This document shows, piece by piece, positions 44,956 to 53,357 of a stretch of DNA of 64,000 nt. The position numbers and the translations under genes are program-made. The stretch is from NCBI RefSeq assembly GCF_009177095.1, contig NZ_AP021861.1:2276501-2340500 (forward strand), written 5' to 3'. This stretch comes from Lacipirellula parvula. Its GTDB lineage: Bacteria > Planctomycetota > Planctomycetia > Pirellulales > Lacipirellulaceae. Position 1 is the stretch's first letter, and every line of letters starts with the position of its first letter. A model generated the notes under the pieces. That model did not search any database and was not told the DNA's origin. It saw nothing but the letters and a program-made list of their open reading frames with translations.

Positions 44956-46470
44956 ATGGCGACTGCGACCACCGTTGACGTTGTTCCCTCCTTCTCCGCC
45001 GGCCAGTGGCGGCGTGATGCATCAGCCCGTAGCGGCGAGGTGTTTAATCCTTCGACGGGGAAGTTGATCGCGCGGGTGCCGCTCGCGACGGCGGCGGAGA
45101 CTGGCGCCGTGGTGCGGGCTGCTAAAGCGGCCCTCGCCGATTGGGCGGAGACGCCGGCGGTGGAGCGGGCGCGGGTGATGTTTCAATTTCGCCACTTGAT
45201 GGCGGCGAAGTTCGAGGAACTTGCCGCCCTTGTCACGCGCGAGCATGGCAAGACGCTCGCCGAGTCGCGGGCCGAGGTGCAGCGCGGGCTCGAAATGGTC
45301 GAGTTCGCTTGCTCCGTGCCGACGATGCTGATGGGCGACACGCTGCCGAACATTGCCGGCGGCGTCGACGCCGAAACAAACCGCCACCCGGTCGGCGTGT
45401 GCGTCGGCATCACCCCGTACAACTTTCCGTGCATGGTGCCGCTGTGGATGATTCCGGTGGCGATCGCCTGCGGCAACACGTTCGTGCTGAAGCCGTCGGA
45501 AAAAGTGCCGCTGTCGGCGGTGCGGCTGGGCGAGTTGTTGGAAGAAGCAGGCCTGCCGGCGGGCGTGTTCAATATCGTTCACGGCGATAAGGAGTGCGTC
45601 GATACGCTGCTGACGCACCCCGACGTCGCGGCGATTTCGTTCGTCGGATCGACGGCGATCGCGAAGTACATTTACGAAGTCGGCACGAAGCATGGCAAGC
45701 GGGTGCAAGCGGCCGGCGGCGCGAAGAACCACCTCATCATCATGCCCGACGCTGATCTCGATCAGTCGGTGAAGGCGCTGGCCGCGAGTGCTTACGGTTG
45801 CGCGGGGCAACGTTGCATGGCGGGGAGCGTCGCGGTGGCGGTCGGTAAGATCGCCGATCCGCTGGTCGATGAGCTGTGCTCGTACGCTGGCAATTTTAAA
45901 GTGGGGCCGACCGACGGCAACGAAGCGGTCGATATGGGGCCCGTCATTCGTGCGGAGCATCGCGATCGCGTCGCGAGCTACCTCGACGTCGCCAAGCAGG
46001 AAGGGGCGACCGTGCCGCTCGACGGCCGCCGCGACTTTGCGGGCGACGGGTTTTTGCTCGGCCCGAGCGTCGTCGATCGCGTCGAGCCGAAGATGCGGTT
46101 GGCTCAGGAAGAAATCTTCGGACCGGTGCTGTCGGTGGTTCGCGCCGACTCGCTCGATGCGGCGCTCGAAGTCGGCCGCAACTGCCCGTACGGCAACGGC
46201 GCCTCGATCTTCACTCGCGACGGCTACGCGGCGCGGGAATTCAAGCACCGCTTCAACGCCGGCATGATCGGCATCAACGTCGGCGTCCCGGCGCCGATGG
46301 CTTGGTTCCCGTTCACCGGCTGGAACCAGTCGTTCTTCGGCGACCTGCACATTCAGGGGACCGAGAGCGTTCACTTCTACACGCGGCAGAAGATGACGCT
46401 CACCCGCTGGTTCAAGAGCTCGGCGGATTCTTTCCAGGATCCGGTTTGGAAGACTGTTCGCAAGGGCTGA
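44956..46470 (+). CDS. mmsA: methylmalonate/malonate semialdehyde dehydrogenase (CoA-acylating)
   Basis: 504 residues, aldehyde dehydrogenase fold. The catalytic Cys287 is in GCAGQRCMA, the form typical of MmsA in place of the usual GQxC. Also ITPYNFPCMVPLWMIPVAIACGN and FTGWNQSFFGDLHIQG, both MMSDH hallmarks. It converts malonate semialdehyde (from beta-alanine) to acetyl-CoA and methylmalonate semialdehyde to propionyl-CoA with NAD. This is the last step of the pyrimidine branch in this island. Confidence 0.95.
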   Translation: MATATTVDVVPSFSAGQWRRDASARSGEVFNPSTGKLIARVPLATAAETGAVVRAAKAALADWAETPAVERARVMFQFRHLMAAKFEELAALVTREHGKTLAESRAEVQRGLEMVEFACSVPTMLMGDTLPNIAGGVDAETNRHPVGVCVGITPYNFPCMVPLWMIPVAIACGNTFVLKPSEKVPLSAVRLGELLEEAGLPAGVFNIVHGDKECVDTLLTHPDVAAISFVGSTAIAKYIYEVGTKHGKRVQAAGGAKNHLIIMPDADLDQSVKALAASAYGCAGQRCMAGSVAVAVGKIADPLVDELCSYAGNFKVGPTDGNEAVDMGPVIRAEHRDRVASYLDVAKQEGATVPLDGRRDFAGDGFLLGPSVVDRVEPKMRLAQEEIFGPVLSVVRADSLDAALEVGRNCPYGNGASIFTRDGYAAREFKHRFNAGMIGINVGVPAPMAWFPFTGWNQSFFGDLHIQGTESVHFYTRQKMTLTRWFKSSADSFQDPVWKTVRKG

Positions 46471-46483
46471 GTTGGTTGAAGAC

Positions 46484-46597
46484 TGGACAGGATGACAGGA
46501 TTTCGCGGATCGCAGGATTAAGGAAAAAGCGGGTGTATGGGCAAGAGACTCTGCGTTGCCCTCATCCTGTTAATCCGTGCGATCCTGTGATCCTGTC
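46484..46597. repeat. family D palindromic repeat, gene-free copy
   Basis: The left arm ggacaggatgacaggatttc (from 46484) and right arm atcctgttaatccgtgcgat plus cctgtgatcctgtc (to 46597) are inverted around about 45 bases. Same words as the arms flanking the GxxExxY gene, but nothing is encoded inside. Confidence 0.85.
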
Positions 46598-46612
46598 AAA
46601 AATCCAACCGAC

Positions 46613-46954
46613 TTAGCTACCTCGATAGGTGCTATAGCCAAACGGGCTCAACAACAACGGCACGTGGTAGTGCTCGTCGGCGCGGATGATTTCGAATTCG
46701 ATCGTCACGCATGGGTAAAAATGTTCGACCTGCTGCTCTTCGAAGTAGCTGCCGGTGTTGAACGTCATGCGATGGCGGCCCGGGGTAAGGCCTCCTTCGG
46801 AAAGTAGCCCCGGCACGCGGCCGTCGTCGTTGGTGGCGCCGCGGCTGAGGAACTGCCACGAACCGTGCGCGTCGCGGCGTTCGAGCGTGACGCAGACGCC
46901 GACGGCGGGGCGGCCCAGGCGGGTATCCAGAACGTGGGAAGTGATCGGCGACAT
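46613..46954 (-). CDS. uraH: 5-hydroxyisourate hydrolase
   Basis: 113 residues from the ATG at 46952-46954. Transthyretin-like fold with His7 in SPITSHVLDT, a conserved RxxG block, and the family-defining C-terminal tetrapeptide YRGS (110-113). It opens 5-hydroxyisourate to OHCU, the step after uricase. On the same strand as uraD, allB and the uricase gene, with a repeat-filled gap (46955-47167) between it and uraD. Confidence 0.95.
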   Translation of the reverse strand: MSPITSHVLDTRLGRPAVGVCVTLERRDAHGSWQFLSRGATNDDGRVPGLLSEGGLTPGRHRMTFNTGSYFEEQQVEHFYPCVTIEFEIIRADEHYHVPLLLSPFGYSTYRGS

Positions 46955-47037
46955 CCTACCGTCGATCCTAGGACTGGTTTTATCCATTCGCAAGCTTTTC
47001 GATTCTTGGGCTGAGTTTGTGGCGGCGTTTTTTAAGT

Positions 47038-47170
47038 TTAACCGCCAAGGACGCCAAGGACGCCAAGGGGAAGACTGAATTTAGAAGGAACCACGACGGC
47101 ACGACGGACACAACGATAGAAGCGTTAGTCGTTCGGCATTTCGTCGTGCTCGTTGTGTCGTTGTGGTTTA
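47038..47170. repeat. family B half-repeat followed by family C palindrome
   Basis: A single family B arm (ttaaccgccaaggacgccaa, 47038-47070) has no partner arm. It is followed by a full family C inverted repeat (47089-47170: aaccacgacggcacgacgga ... tcgttgtgtcgttgtggttt). The right end, gtggtttaa, contains the uraD stop codon on the minus strand. A truncated relative of the nested copy at 23479-23647. Confidence 0.88.
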
Positions 47171-47683
47171 ATGCTTCGGATCCGCGAGCTTAGTTAGTCG
47201 CAGGCGGGTGATTTTGAGTTGTTCGGCGGCGGCGTTGGCCACTTCTTGATCGCGGCTGTTGTGGATGCGGGACTTAAGGATGGCGAGCATCTCGTCGGCC
47301 GTTTTGCCGGTGGCGAAGACGATGAAGATGAAGCCGAATCGTTCGGCGTAATCCCGGTTGAGTTCCGCTAGTTCGCGGAGCGTCGTTTCGCTCGCGGCGT
47401 CGACGCCCGATTGCTCGCCGGCGGCGAGCTGTTTGGTGGACGCGTACTTCTTGCGGAGGCTGTCGACGTCGCCGATGAGGGGGTGGGCGGCGAAGGCTTC
47501 GAGCCAATCAGGTTCGGTAAGCGTGGCGGCGACTGCATCGCAGGCGGCGAAGAGGGCGTCGTCGCTCGTGAACGGACGCGCGGCGAGCATGCCGCTGACC
47601 CAATTCACGGCGGCGCAGCAGTTGGCGAGCGCCGCGCGGGCATCTTCGTCAGGCAGATCCTTAAGTTTGGCGGCGATTGACAT
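47168..47683 (-). CDS. uraD: OHCU decarboxylase
   Basis: 171 residues, all-helical. The catalytic His67 is in AFAAHPLIGD, Glu90-Gln91 in AAGEQSGVD, and the family block YAERFGFIFIVFATGKTADEML is complete. It decarboxylates OHCU to S-allantoin. The ATG (47681-47683) directly abuts the allB stop codon (47684), so the two are co-translated. The stop codon lies in the edge of a family C repeat. Confidence 0.96.
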   Translation of the reverse strand: MSIAAKLKDLPDEDARAALANCCAAVNWVSGMLAARPFTSDDALFAACDAVAATLTEPDWLEAFAAHPLIGDVDSLRKKYASTKQLAAGEQSGVDAASETTLRELAELNRDYAERFGFIFIVFATGKTADEMLAILKSRIHNSRDQEVANAAAEQLKITRLRLTKLADPKH

Positions 47684-49039
47684 TCAGTTTGTGAGCGGGC
47701 GGCGAAGCAGTTCGCCGATCGGGCCGGCGGGGAACACGCCGTCGTCGTACGCGAGCTGGCCGCGGACGTAGGTGCGTTTCACGCGGCCGCGGAGCCGTTC
47801 GCCTTCGTACGGGGTGAGCTTATGGCGATGTTGCAACTGCTCGCCGACGACGGTCCATTCTTCTTCGTGATTCCAAACGCAGAGGTCGGCGTCGCAGCCG
47901 ACGGCGATGCGTCCCTTGCGATCGGCGAGGCCGACCAAGCGAGCCGGATTCGCGGAGAGCCACTGGGCGACGCGCGCAAAGGGAATGATTTGCGTGCGGA
48001 GGCCGCGCCACACGATCGGCAGCGTCAGCTCGACGGAGCTGATGCCGCCCCACGACGATTGCCAATCGCCGCTGGCGAGATGCTTCATGTCGGGAGGGCA
48101 GGGGGAGTGGTCGGAGCCGATCGTGTCGATCACGCCGGCGATGAGCGCTTCCCACAGCCGTTGGCGGTCTTCCTTACGACGAATCGGCGGGGCGCACTTG
48201 AACCGCGGATCGGCGTCCTCAAGTCGTTCGGCGTAGAAATGAAGATAGTGGGGGCACGTTTCAACCGTGAGCGGCAGGCCATCCTGCTTCGCCCAAAAAA
48301 AGTGGCTGGTCAGTGGGCCGCTGGCGAGGTGGACGACGTGGATCGGCGCCAGATACTCGGCGCAGAGGGCTCGCAGGAGATTGATCGCGTTGCGTTCGAA
48401 CGACTCCGGACGCGAGGCGAGCCAGTCGGCGTACGAACGGATCTCGGTCTCCGCAGCATTCTCTTCGGCGAGTTCGGCGTGCACTAGCAGCGGCACGCGG
48501 CGTTTTGCTAGCAACGGTAAGACTTGGCGGAACTCGCGCTCGCCCGTGGCAGGAAACTCATCGAGCCCCGAGTCGCACATGAACGCCTTCACGCCGCAAA
48601 CGCCGGCGTCGAGGAGCAATTCAACGTCCTCGATGTTGCCGGGCACCAAGCCCGCATGAAAGCCTACATCGACCCAACATTTGCCTTCCGCAGCGGCACG
48701 CTTCTCTTCTAGCGCCGCCAGCGTCGTCGTCACCGGCGAACTGTTTAGCGGCATGTCGATAAGCGTCGTCACGCCGCCGGCGGCAGCGGCGCGGGTGGCG
48801 GTTTCAAACCCTTCCCAGTCGGTGCGGCCCGGCTCGTTGATGTGAACATGGGCGTCGACGATGCCGGGGGAGATCACGAGGCCGTCGAAGTCTTCGAGCG
48901 GAATGCCGGCGGGGACGGCTTCGCGCTCGACGATTGCTTCGATCTTGCCGTTGTTGATCACGATCGCCGCGGCGCGAGTTCCTTCTGGCGTCACGACGCG
49001 GCGGCTGGCGACGGCGAAACGCTGTGGTGAGGAACTCAT
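47684..49039 (-). CDS. allB: allantoinase
   Basis: 451 residues, cyclic amidohydrolase. Metal ligands: His64 and His66 in GIVDAHVHINEPG, the carbamylated Lys151 in CGVKAFM, His187, a further His in PIHVVHLASG, and Asp in IGSDHSPCP. WGGISSVELTLP and ETCPHYLHF are allantoinase patterns that set it apart from dihydropyrimidinase. It hydrolyses allantoin to allantoate. As no dihydropyrimidinase is found in the window, a side role on dihydrouracil cannot be excluded, but that is speculation. Confidence 0.94.
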   Translation of the reverse strand: MSSSPQRFAVASRRVVTPEGTRAAAIVINNGKIEAIVEREAVPAGIPLEDFDGLVISPGIVDAHVHINEPGRTDWEGFETATRAAAAGGVTTLIDMPLNSSPVTTTLAALEEKRAAAEGKCWVDVGFHAGLVPGNIEDVELLLDAGVCGVKAFMCDSGLDEFPATGEREFRQVLPLLAKRRVPLLVHAELAEENAAETEIRSYADWLASRPESFERNAINLLRALCAEYLAPIHVVHLASGPLTSHFFWAKQDGLPLTVETCPHYLHFYAERLEDADPRFKCAPPIRRKEDRQRLWEALIAGVIDTIGSDHSPCPPDMKHLASGDWQSSWGGISSVELTLPIVWRGLRTQIIPFARVAQWLSANPARLVGLADRKGRIAVGCDADLCVWNHEEEWTVVGEQLQHRHKLTPYEGERLRGRVKRTYVRGQLAYDDGVFPAGPIGELLRRPLTN

Positions 49040-49054
49040 GCGGCGGCTTTCCGT

Positions 49055-49143
49055 TTAGCCCCGGGCTCCGCCCGGGGATGGCACAACGCGGGGCGATGTC
49101 GATCCATGTGGTGAGCGACCCCCTGGCGGAGCCAGGGGCTAGG
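49055..49143. repeat. family G palindromic repeat, third copy
   Basis: The left arm tagccccgggctccgcccgg and right arm tggcggagccaggggctagg are inverted around about 45 bases. It fills the gap between the uricase stop (49150) and the allB start. It is the most diverged of the three copies. Confidence 0.88.
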
Positions 49144-49149
49144 GGTTGG

Positions 49150-50055
49150 CTAGCCGTGATCGTGGTCGTGAGCGTGCGCGTCTTCCGCTCGCTCGCGGCA
49201 GATGCTCGCGGTGATGTTGCCGTGCGGTTCATCGGTCGGCAGGAACAGGATGTTCGGATTGTCGAGGTCGAACGACGCCAGGTTGATCAGATGGCGATGG
49301 AGGTTTGGCATCGTCAGGTTGATCTCTTCGACGGCGGGTTCGGCGTCGAGCACGGCCGAGGCCATTTCGAAGAGCGTCGCCTGCACTGAGGGGCTGAAGC
49401 GTGCCGAGAATTCGCGGATAAGAATCGTGCGGATCCGTTCGCGAATTGCTCGCCAATTGTCGGGCGTGTCGTTGTAGACCCACTTCGCCGAGAGGGTCGT
49501 CGCGAAAATGCGATCGTTCACTTCGGGCAGCGTCGTGTACTGGTCCTTCAGGAACTTCGAGAAGCCCGAGTCGGTCGTCTTGAGCAGCGTGAGCCCTTCG
49601 AGCCCGCACTCGATGGCGCCTTCCGGTTCTTCGCCTTCCTTCGGCGGGGCCGTGATGACGGCATGGCAGGTGTTCCGCTCGGTGGAACTGCCGCTGAAGG
49701 CGTGCGGGTGGGCCTCGCCGTCGATCACCAGTCGCTCCCAGGGCGTTTCGGTGATTTTGATCGCCGCGTGCGAGATGTGGTCGAAGTTTTCGACGAAGTG
49801 ACTGCCGAGCGTCCACGCGAAGGTTTCGAGTTCGCACGGATCGAGCTCGCGAGCGAACGCATAGACTGTGTTCTTCATCGTGTCGGTCGGCAGGGCGAGC
49901 GAGTTGTCGCCCTGCGTGTACACGGCGTCGAAATCGCCGTCGAGTTCGACGTCGACCGAGAGCTCCGTGTACTGGTGAACGTCGGTGTCGCGATCGACCT
50001 TGGCGAGACGAACGCGGGATTTTCCGTAGCTTTGGGTCCAGACTTGGTGTGGCAT
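49150..50055 (-). CDS. urate oxidase (uricase)
   Basis: 301 residues from the ATG at 50053-50055; the frame upstream is repeat-derived. Cofactor-free uricase of the tunnel fold: YGKSRVRLAKV near the start, NSLALPTDTMKNTVYAFA with the catalytic Thr, a conserved HAFSGSSTERNT block, and LPNDEPHG-like FLPTDEPHGNI at the C-terminus. It oxidises urate to 5-hydroxyisourate and peroxide. The C-terminus is a His-rich tail (HAHDHDHG), which is unusual and might bind metal. Together with uraH and uraD it makes allantoin. Confidence 0.95.
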   Translation of the reverse strand: MPHQVWTQSYGKSRVRLAKVDRDTDVHQYTELSVDVELDGDFDAVYTQGDNSLALPTDTMKNTVYAFARELDPCELETFAWTLGSHFVENFDHISHAAIKITETPWERLVIDGEAHPHAFSGSSTERNTCHAVITAPPKEGEEPEGAIECGLEGLTLLKTTDSGFSKFLKDQYTTLPEVNDRIFATTLSAKWVYNDTPDNWRAIRERIRTILIREFSARFSPSVQATLFEMASAVLDAEPAVEEINLTMPNLHRHLINLASFDLDNPNILFLPTDEPHGNITASICRERAEDAHAHDHDHG

Positions 50056-50082
50056 TTTATTTCTTAATTTCTGGGGGGATTT

Positions 50083-50275
50083 CACGCAAAGGCGCGAAGG
50101 GAAATACAGAAATGCTTTTTTTACCACGAAACACACGAAAAGTACGAAAGGAAGAGGAGGGCAGGATATGAAAATTGGAAGTTCGAGGTCCAATTAATCA
50201 GCCGTCTTTCTTTCGTCGTTTTCGTGTGTTTCGTGGTTAATGAATTTGTATTTCCTTTGCGCCTTTGCGTGAGAT
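50083..50275. repeat. family A repeat interrupted by a family C-like palindrome
   Basis: Outer family A arms are at 50083-50105 (cacgcaaaggcgcgaaggga...) and 50249-50275 (tatttcctttgcgcctttgc...). The inner inverted repeat runs from about 50123 (accacgaaacacacgaaaag) to 50238 (ttttcgtgtgtttcgtggtt). The outer right arm ends about five bases from the allC stop codon. Confidence 0.9.
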
Positions 50276-50280
50276 GTATT

Positions 50281-51540
50281 TTATTGAGCTAGTTGATAAA
50301 GCGTCCGAGCCAGAACCTCGATACCTGCGCGGATGGCTGCGGGGGACGAATATTCTTCCGGGCGGTGGCTCATCCCGTCTCGGCAGGGGATGAAAATCAT
50401 CGCGATCGGGCAGACAAGCGACATGAACAGCGAGTCGTGGTACGCGCGGCTGACCATTCGTTGGTGCGTGAGCTTGGCGTCGACGCACGACTGTTCAATC
50501 GCGGCGACGATGGCCGGATCGCTCGTCGCCGGCGGGTCGGCGTTGATCATTTCGATCGTCGTCGGCACGCCGAGTTCGTCGCCGAACTGTTTCGCTTTTT
50601 GTTTGATACGCTCAAGCACACGGTCGCGGCGCGGGCCGTCGATGTCACGGACGTCGATTTCGAGCAGCACGTCGCGGGGGATGCTGTTGACCGCGCGGGG
50701 GTGAACGTCGAGAACGCCGACAGTGCCGACCGTGTCGGGGCTGCCTGACTCGCGGGCGGCGGCATCGACTTCGAGCGCGAGTCGCGAGGCGGCGAGGAGC
50801 GGATCGCGGCGGTCGGCCATCATCACGCCGCCGGCATGGCCGCCGGGGCCGGTGTAACGGACGCGCAGTGCGGCGGGGGCGGCGATCGCGGTGACGGCGC
50901 CGATGTCGAGATTCGCACGTTCGAGCAGCGGGCCTTGCTCGATGTGGAGTTCGGCGAAGGCTGAATAGTGGCCGGGCTGGAGCTTTACGTCTGCGAGCGG
51001 GCCGGTGAAGCCGGCGCTCTGGCGGACGTTGTCGAGGTTTTGGCCGTCGGCGTCGGTGAGCTTCGCGGCGGCGTCGGGGGGGAGTTGGCCGCTGAGTAGG
51101 CGACTGCCGAGGCAGCCATAAGCGAAGCGGGTCGGTTCCTCGGAGGTGAACATCACCAACTCGATGGAGCGGCGGGGGACCGCGGGGGTGAACCCCGCGG
51201 CTCGCATGGCACGCTGAAGCGTGCGGATGGCTTCTAGGCCGCCGAGGACGCCGACGGTGCCGTCGTACTTGCCGGAGTAGGGGATCGCGTCCGTGTGCGA
51301 GCCGGTGGCGACCGGCGGCAGCGTGGGGTCGGTTCCTTCCCAACGAGCAAAGATGTTGCCGACGGTGTCGTGCCGCACTTTCAGGCCAGCTTCTTCGAAT
51401 AGGCCGACGAGGTAGGCGCGGGCCGCGAGATCGGTTTCAGTGAAGACGATCCGCTGGACGGCGGGGGCGGGAACGTCGGAAAATTGGGCGAGGCGGTCGA
51501 GCTCCGCGGAGCAGCGTGCGATGTCAACTTTCAGGTCCAC
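50281..51540 (-). CDS. allC: allantoate amidohydrolase (M20 family, Zn-dependent)
   Basis: 419 residues from the GTG at 51538-51540, chosen because the protein is then family-length and no in-frame ATG is close; the frame further upstream is antisense to the GNAT gene. Metal ligands: GSHTDAIPYSGKYDG (His, Asp), TSEEPTRF (Glu-Glu), AELHIEQGP and a late SRAYHDSLFMS (His). Dimerisation-domain block GPGGHAGGVMM. Members hydrolyse allantoate, ureidoglycolate or N-carbamoyl-amino acids. Next to uricase and allB, allantoate is most likely. A second beta-ureidopropionase is the alternative. Confidence 0.88.
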   Translation of the reverse strand: MDLKVDIARCSAELDRLAQFSDVPAPAVQRIVFTETDLAARAYLVGLFEEAGLKVRHDTVGNIFARWEGTDPTLPPVATGSHTDAIPYSGKYDGTVGVLGGLEAIRTLQRAMRAAGFTPAVPRRSIELVMFTSEEPTRFAYGCLGSRLLSGQLPPDAAAKLTDADGQNLDNVRQSAGFTGPLADVKLQPGHYSAFAELHIEQGPLLERANLDIGAVTAIAAPAALRVRYTGPGGHAGGVMMADRRDPLLAASRLALEVDAAARESGSPDTVGTVGVLDVHPRAVNSIPRDVLLEIDVRDIDGPRRDRVLERIKQKAKQFGDELGVPTTIEMINADPPATSDPAIVAAIEQSCVDAKLTHQRMVSRAYHDSLFMSLVCPIAMIFIPCRDGMSHRPEEYSSPAAIRAGIEVLARTLYQLAQ

Positions 51541-51641
51541 GTTCGGCTCGCCAATCGCTAAAATGCCAGATTCGCCGCGGCCGATTCTACTGCGGCGAGC
51601 GGCAAATTGCGAGCAGGCCCACGATTCTGGAGCGTCTGGTG

Positions 51642-52130
51642 ATGAGCGTAGAAATTCGACCTGCGGCGGTCGCCGACTTGCCGGCGATGCTGGTGCTCGT
51701 CCGTGAACTCGCGGAGTACGAGCGACTGGCCCACGCGATGGTAGCGACGGTGGAGAGTTTTGAGGCGGCGCTGTTCGGCGAACGGCCGACGGCCGAGGCC
51801 TTGGTCGCGCACGTCGACGGCGAGATGGTTGGGTACGCGATCTACTTTCAGAACTTCTCGACGTTCGTCGGTCGCGCCGGTATTTACCTGGAAGACCTTT
51901 ACGTTCGACCTGAGCGGCGCGGCGGGGGCATCGGTAAGAAGTTGTTAGCGCGCGTCGCACAGGTGGCCGCCGAGCGCCAGTGCCAACGGCTGGAGTGGGT
52001 TGTGCTTGATTGGAACAAGCCGTCGATCGAGTTCTACAAGAGCTTAGGCGCCGAGCCGCTCGATGAGTGGACCATCTTCCGGATGACTCCGGAGGCGATC
52101 AAAAAACTAGCGGGCTCATCAACCGCTTGA
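51642..52130 (+). CDS. GNAT family N-acetyltransferase
   Basis: 162 residues from the ATG at 51642. GNAT fold: the central strand IYLEDLYVRPE, then the acetyl-CoA pyrophosphate loop RRGGGIGKKLL, and WVVLDWNKPSIEFYKSLGAEPL. It resembles the diamine N-acetyltransferase (spermidine/thialysine) group, so an amine substrate is plausible. The C-terminal codons (KKLAGSS) overlap the T-run and stem of a terminator that serves the convergent PEP-CTERM gene. Confidence 0.92.
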   Translation: MSVEIRPAAVADLPAMLVLVRELAEYERLAHAMVATVESFEAALFGERPTAEALVAHVDGEMVGYAIYFQNFSTFVGRAGIYLEDLYVRPERRGGGIGKKLLARVAQVAAERQCQRLEWVVLDWNKPSIEFYKSLGAEPLDEWTIFRMTPEAIKKLAGSSTA

Positions 52131-52149
52131 GGCGATTGACGAGCCCGCT
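52101..52149 (-). terminator. intrinsic terminator overlapping the GNAT coding end
   Basis: Stem agcgggctc (52109-52117) with gagcccgct (52141-52149), extended inward by further pairing. On the minus strand six T follow (complement of aaaaaa 52101-52106). It ends the PEP-CTERM gene (stop 52185) and lies partly inside the last codons of the GNAT gene. Confidence 0.8.
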
Positions 52150-52184
52150 GTGATGCGCACTTATTGCTGAGAATTGAGACCGCT

Positions 52185-53357
52185 CTACCGCCGCTTGCGA
52201 CTCGCGAAGGCTGCCAAGCCAGCGATGACTACGAGGGCGGCCGTCGCCGGTTCCGGAACGGCGCTCACCGGCGGGGCAGGGATGCCGGCGCCGAAGTTGT
52301 CCTTCCAGGCGGTCAGATCGAGGTCGTTGACGGCGCCGTCGCCGTTCGCATCGCCTTGATTCTGCAGGGCTGCGCTGGCGAGGCCGAAATTCTGCTGCCA
52401 GATCAGGAAGTCGGCGCCATCGACGATGCCGTCGCCGCTGAAGTCGGCGTTGATCGTCGGGGCGTTGGCGACGATGTCGTACGAGACGGGAATGCTCAGC
52501 CGAAACCCCTTGAGGCCGAAGCTGGTGGCGGCGCCCATCGTCATCGTCAGCGGCACATCGCCGCCGGCTGGCGTAAACGTGGCGCTGAAGTCGTTCTCCA
52601 TTTTGATGCCGCTTTGAATCGTGCCAGTGGCGGCCCCAAAACCCCAGGTGTTCGTGCCGTCGGAGAGCGTGACGGCTTCGTTGATCGACTCGTCGAAGTT
52701 GAACGAGCGGAAGGAGTTGAACTTAGGCGTGCCATGCGAAATGGGCGTGAACGCAAAGGATTCAGTCGGCGTTCCACCCCAGGCGTAATTCGAGGTGGTG
52801 ATGGCGCTGAAGTTGAGGACTTCACCAGTGTCGAGTAGACCAGTGTTGCTCGACCCGTTGGAGATGCCGAGGCCGTTCGACGTATTGCCGGCCGTACCAA
52901 CCAAGTTGTTGCCGTTGGCCGACGAGATTGTGAACGAGACGTCGTAGCTCAGAGTGACGCCGGCAGGCAGACTGTTGCCGTCCAGCCAGTCGTCGGCGGT
53001 GCCTGGCGTCAGATCGACGCCAGCGGACGTCGCATTGCCGGTCACGGTGACGCGGCCACTCACCGTCGTGCTCGGTCCGGCCGAGAGCGTTGTACTAGGA
53101 TGGTTGGGAGTCTTGATGCTGCCGATTAATCCGCCGGCTGGCACTGTTGTGTAATCGGTGTTGCCGCCCGTCGTATCCCTGACGGCGGCAAAGAAGGGCG
53201 ATTCGACGATGACGGGAGAGACGTTGAACCCGCCATGCGTGTGATCGGTGAAGCCGAGGCCGTTGATCTGCACGGCCTGAGCAGGCGACGGCGCGAGCGT
53301 AACGAATGCAATGGCGAACGATGCCGCGGCAAGCGGCCAAGCAAAAATGCGGCGCAT
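52185..53357 (-). CDS. PEP-CTERM protein with dockerin-like repeats
   Basis: 390 residues from the ATG at 53355-53357; an upstream ATG three codons earlier is possible. The signal peptide ends at PAQAVQ (about residue 28). A beta-rich domain (about 30-300), Thr/Gly/Asn-rich, is not assigned to a family. Two calcium-loop repeats follow (FSGDGIVDGADFLIWQQNFG and GDANGDGAVNDLDLTAWKDN), dockerin type I-like. Then PEP-CTERM: VPEPATAALVVIAGLAAFAS and a basic RKRR end. Exosortase-processed surface protein. It has a terminator at 52101-52149. Confidence 0.9.
   Translation of the reverse strand: MRRIFAWPLAAASFAIAFVTLAPSPAQAVQINGLGFTDHTHGGFNVSPVIVESPFFAAVRDTTGGNTDYTTVPAGGLIGSIKTPNHPSTTLSAGPSTTVSGRVTVTGNATSAGVDLTPGTADDWLDGNSLPAGVTLSYDVSFTISSANGNNLVGTAGNTSNGLGISNGSSNTGLLDTGEVLNFSAITTSNYAWGGTPTESFAFTPISHGTPKFNSFRSFNFDESINEAVTLSDGTNTWGFGAATGTIQSGIKMENDFSATFTPAGGDVPLTMTMGAATSFGLKGFRLSIPVSYDIVANAPTINADFSGDGIVDGADFLIWQQNFGLASAALQNQGDANGDGAVNDLDLTAWKDNFGAGIPAPPVSAVPEPATAALVVIAGLAAFASRKRR

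Noticed and set aside
45022-46374. 450-residue open frame on the minus strand
   Set aside because: Antisense to mmsA, which is intact and family-length.
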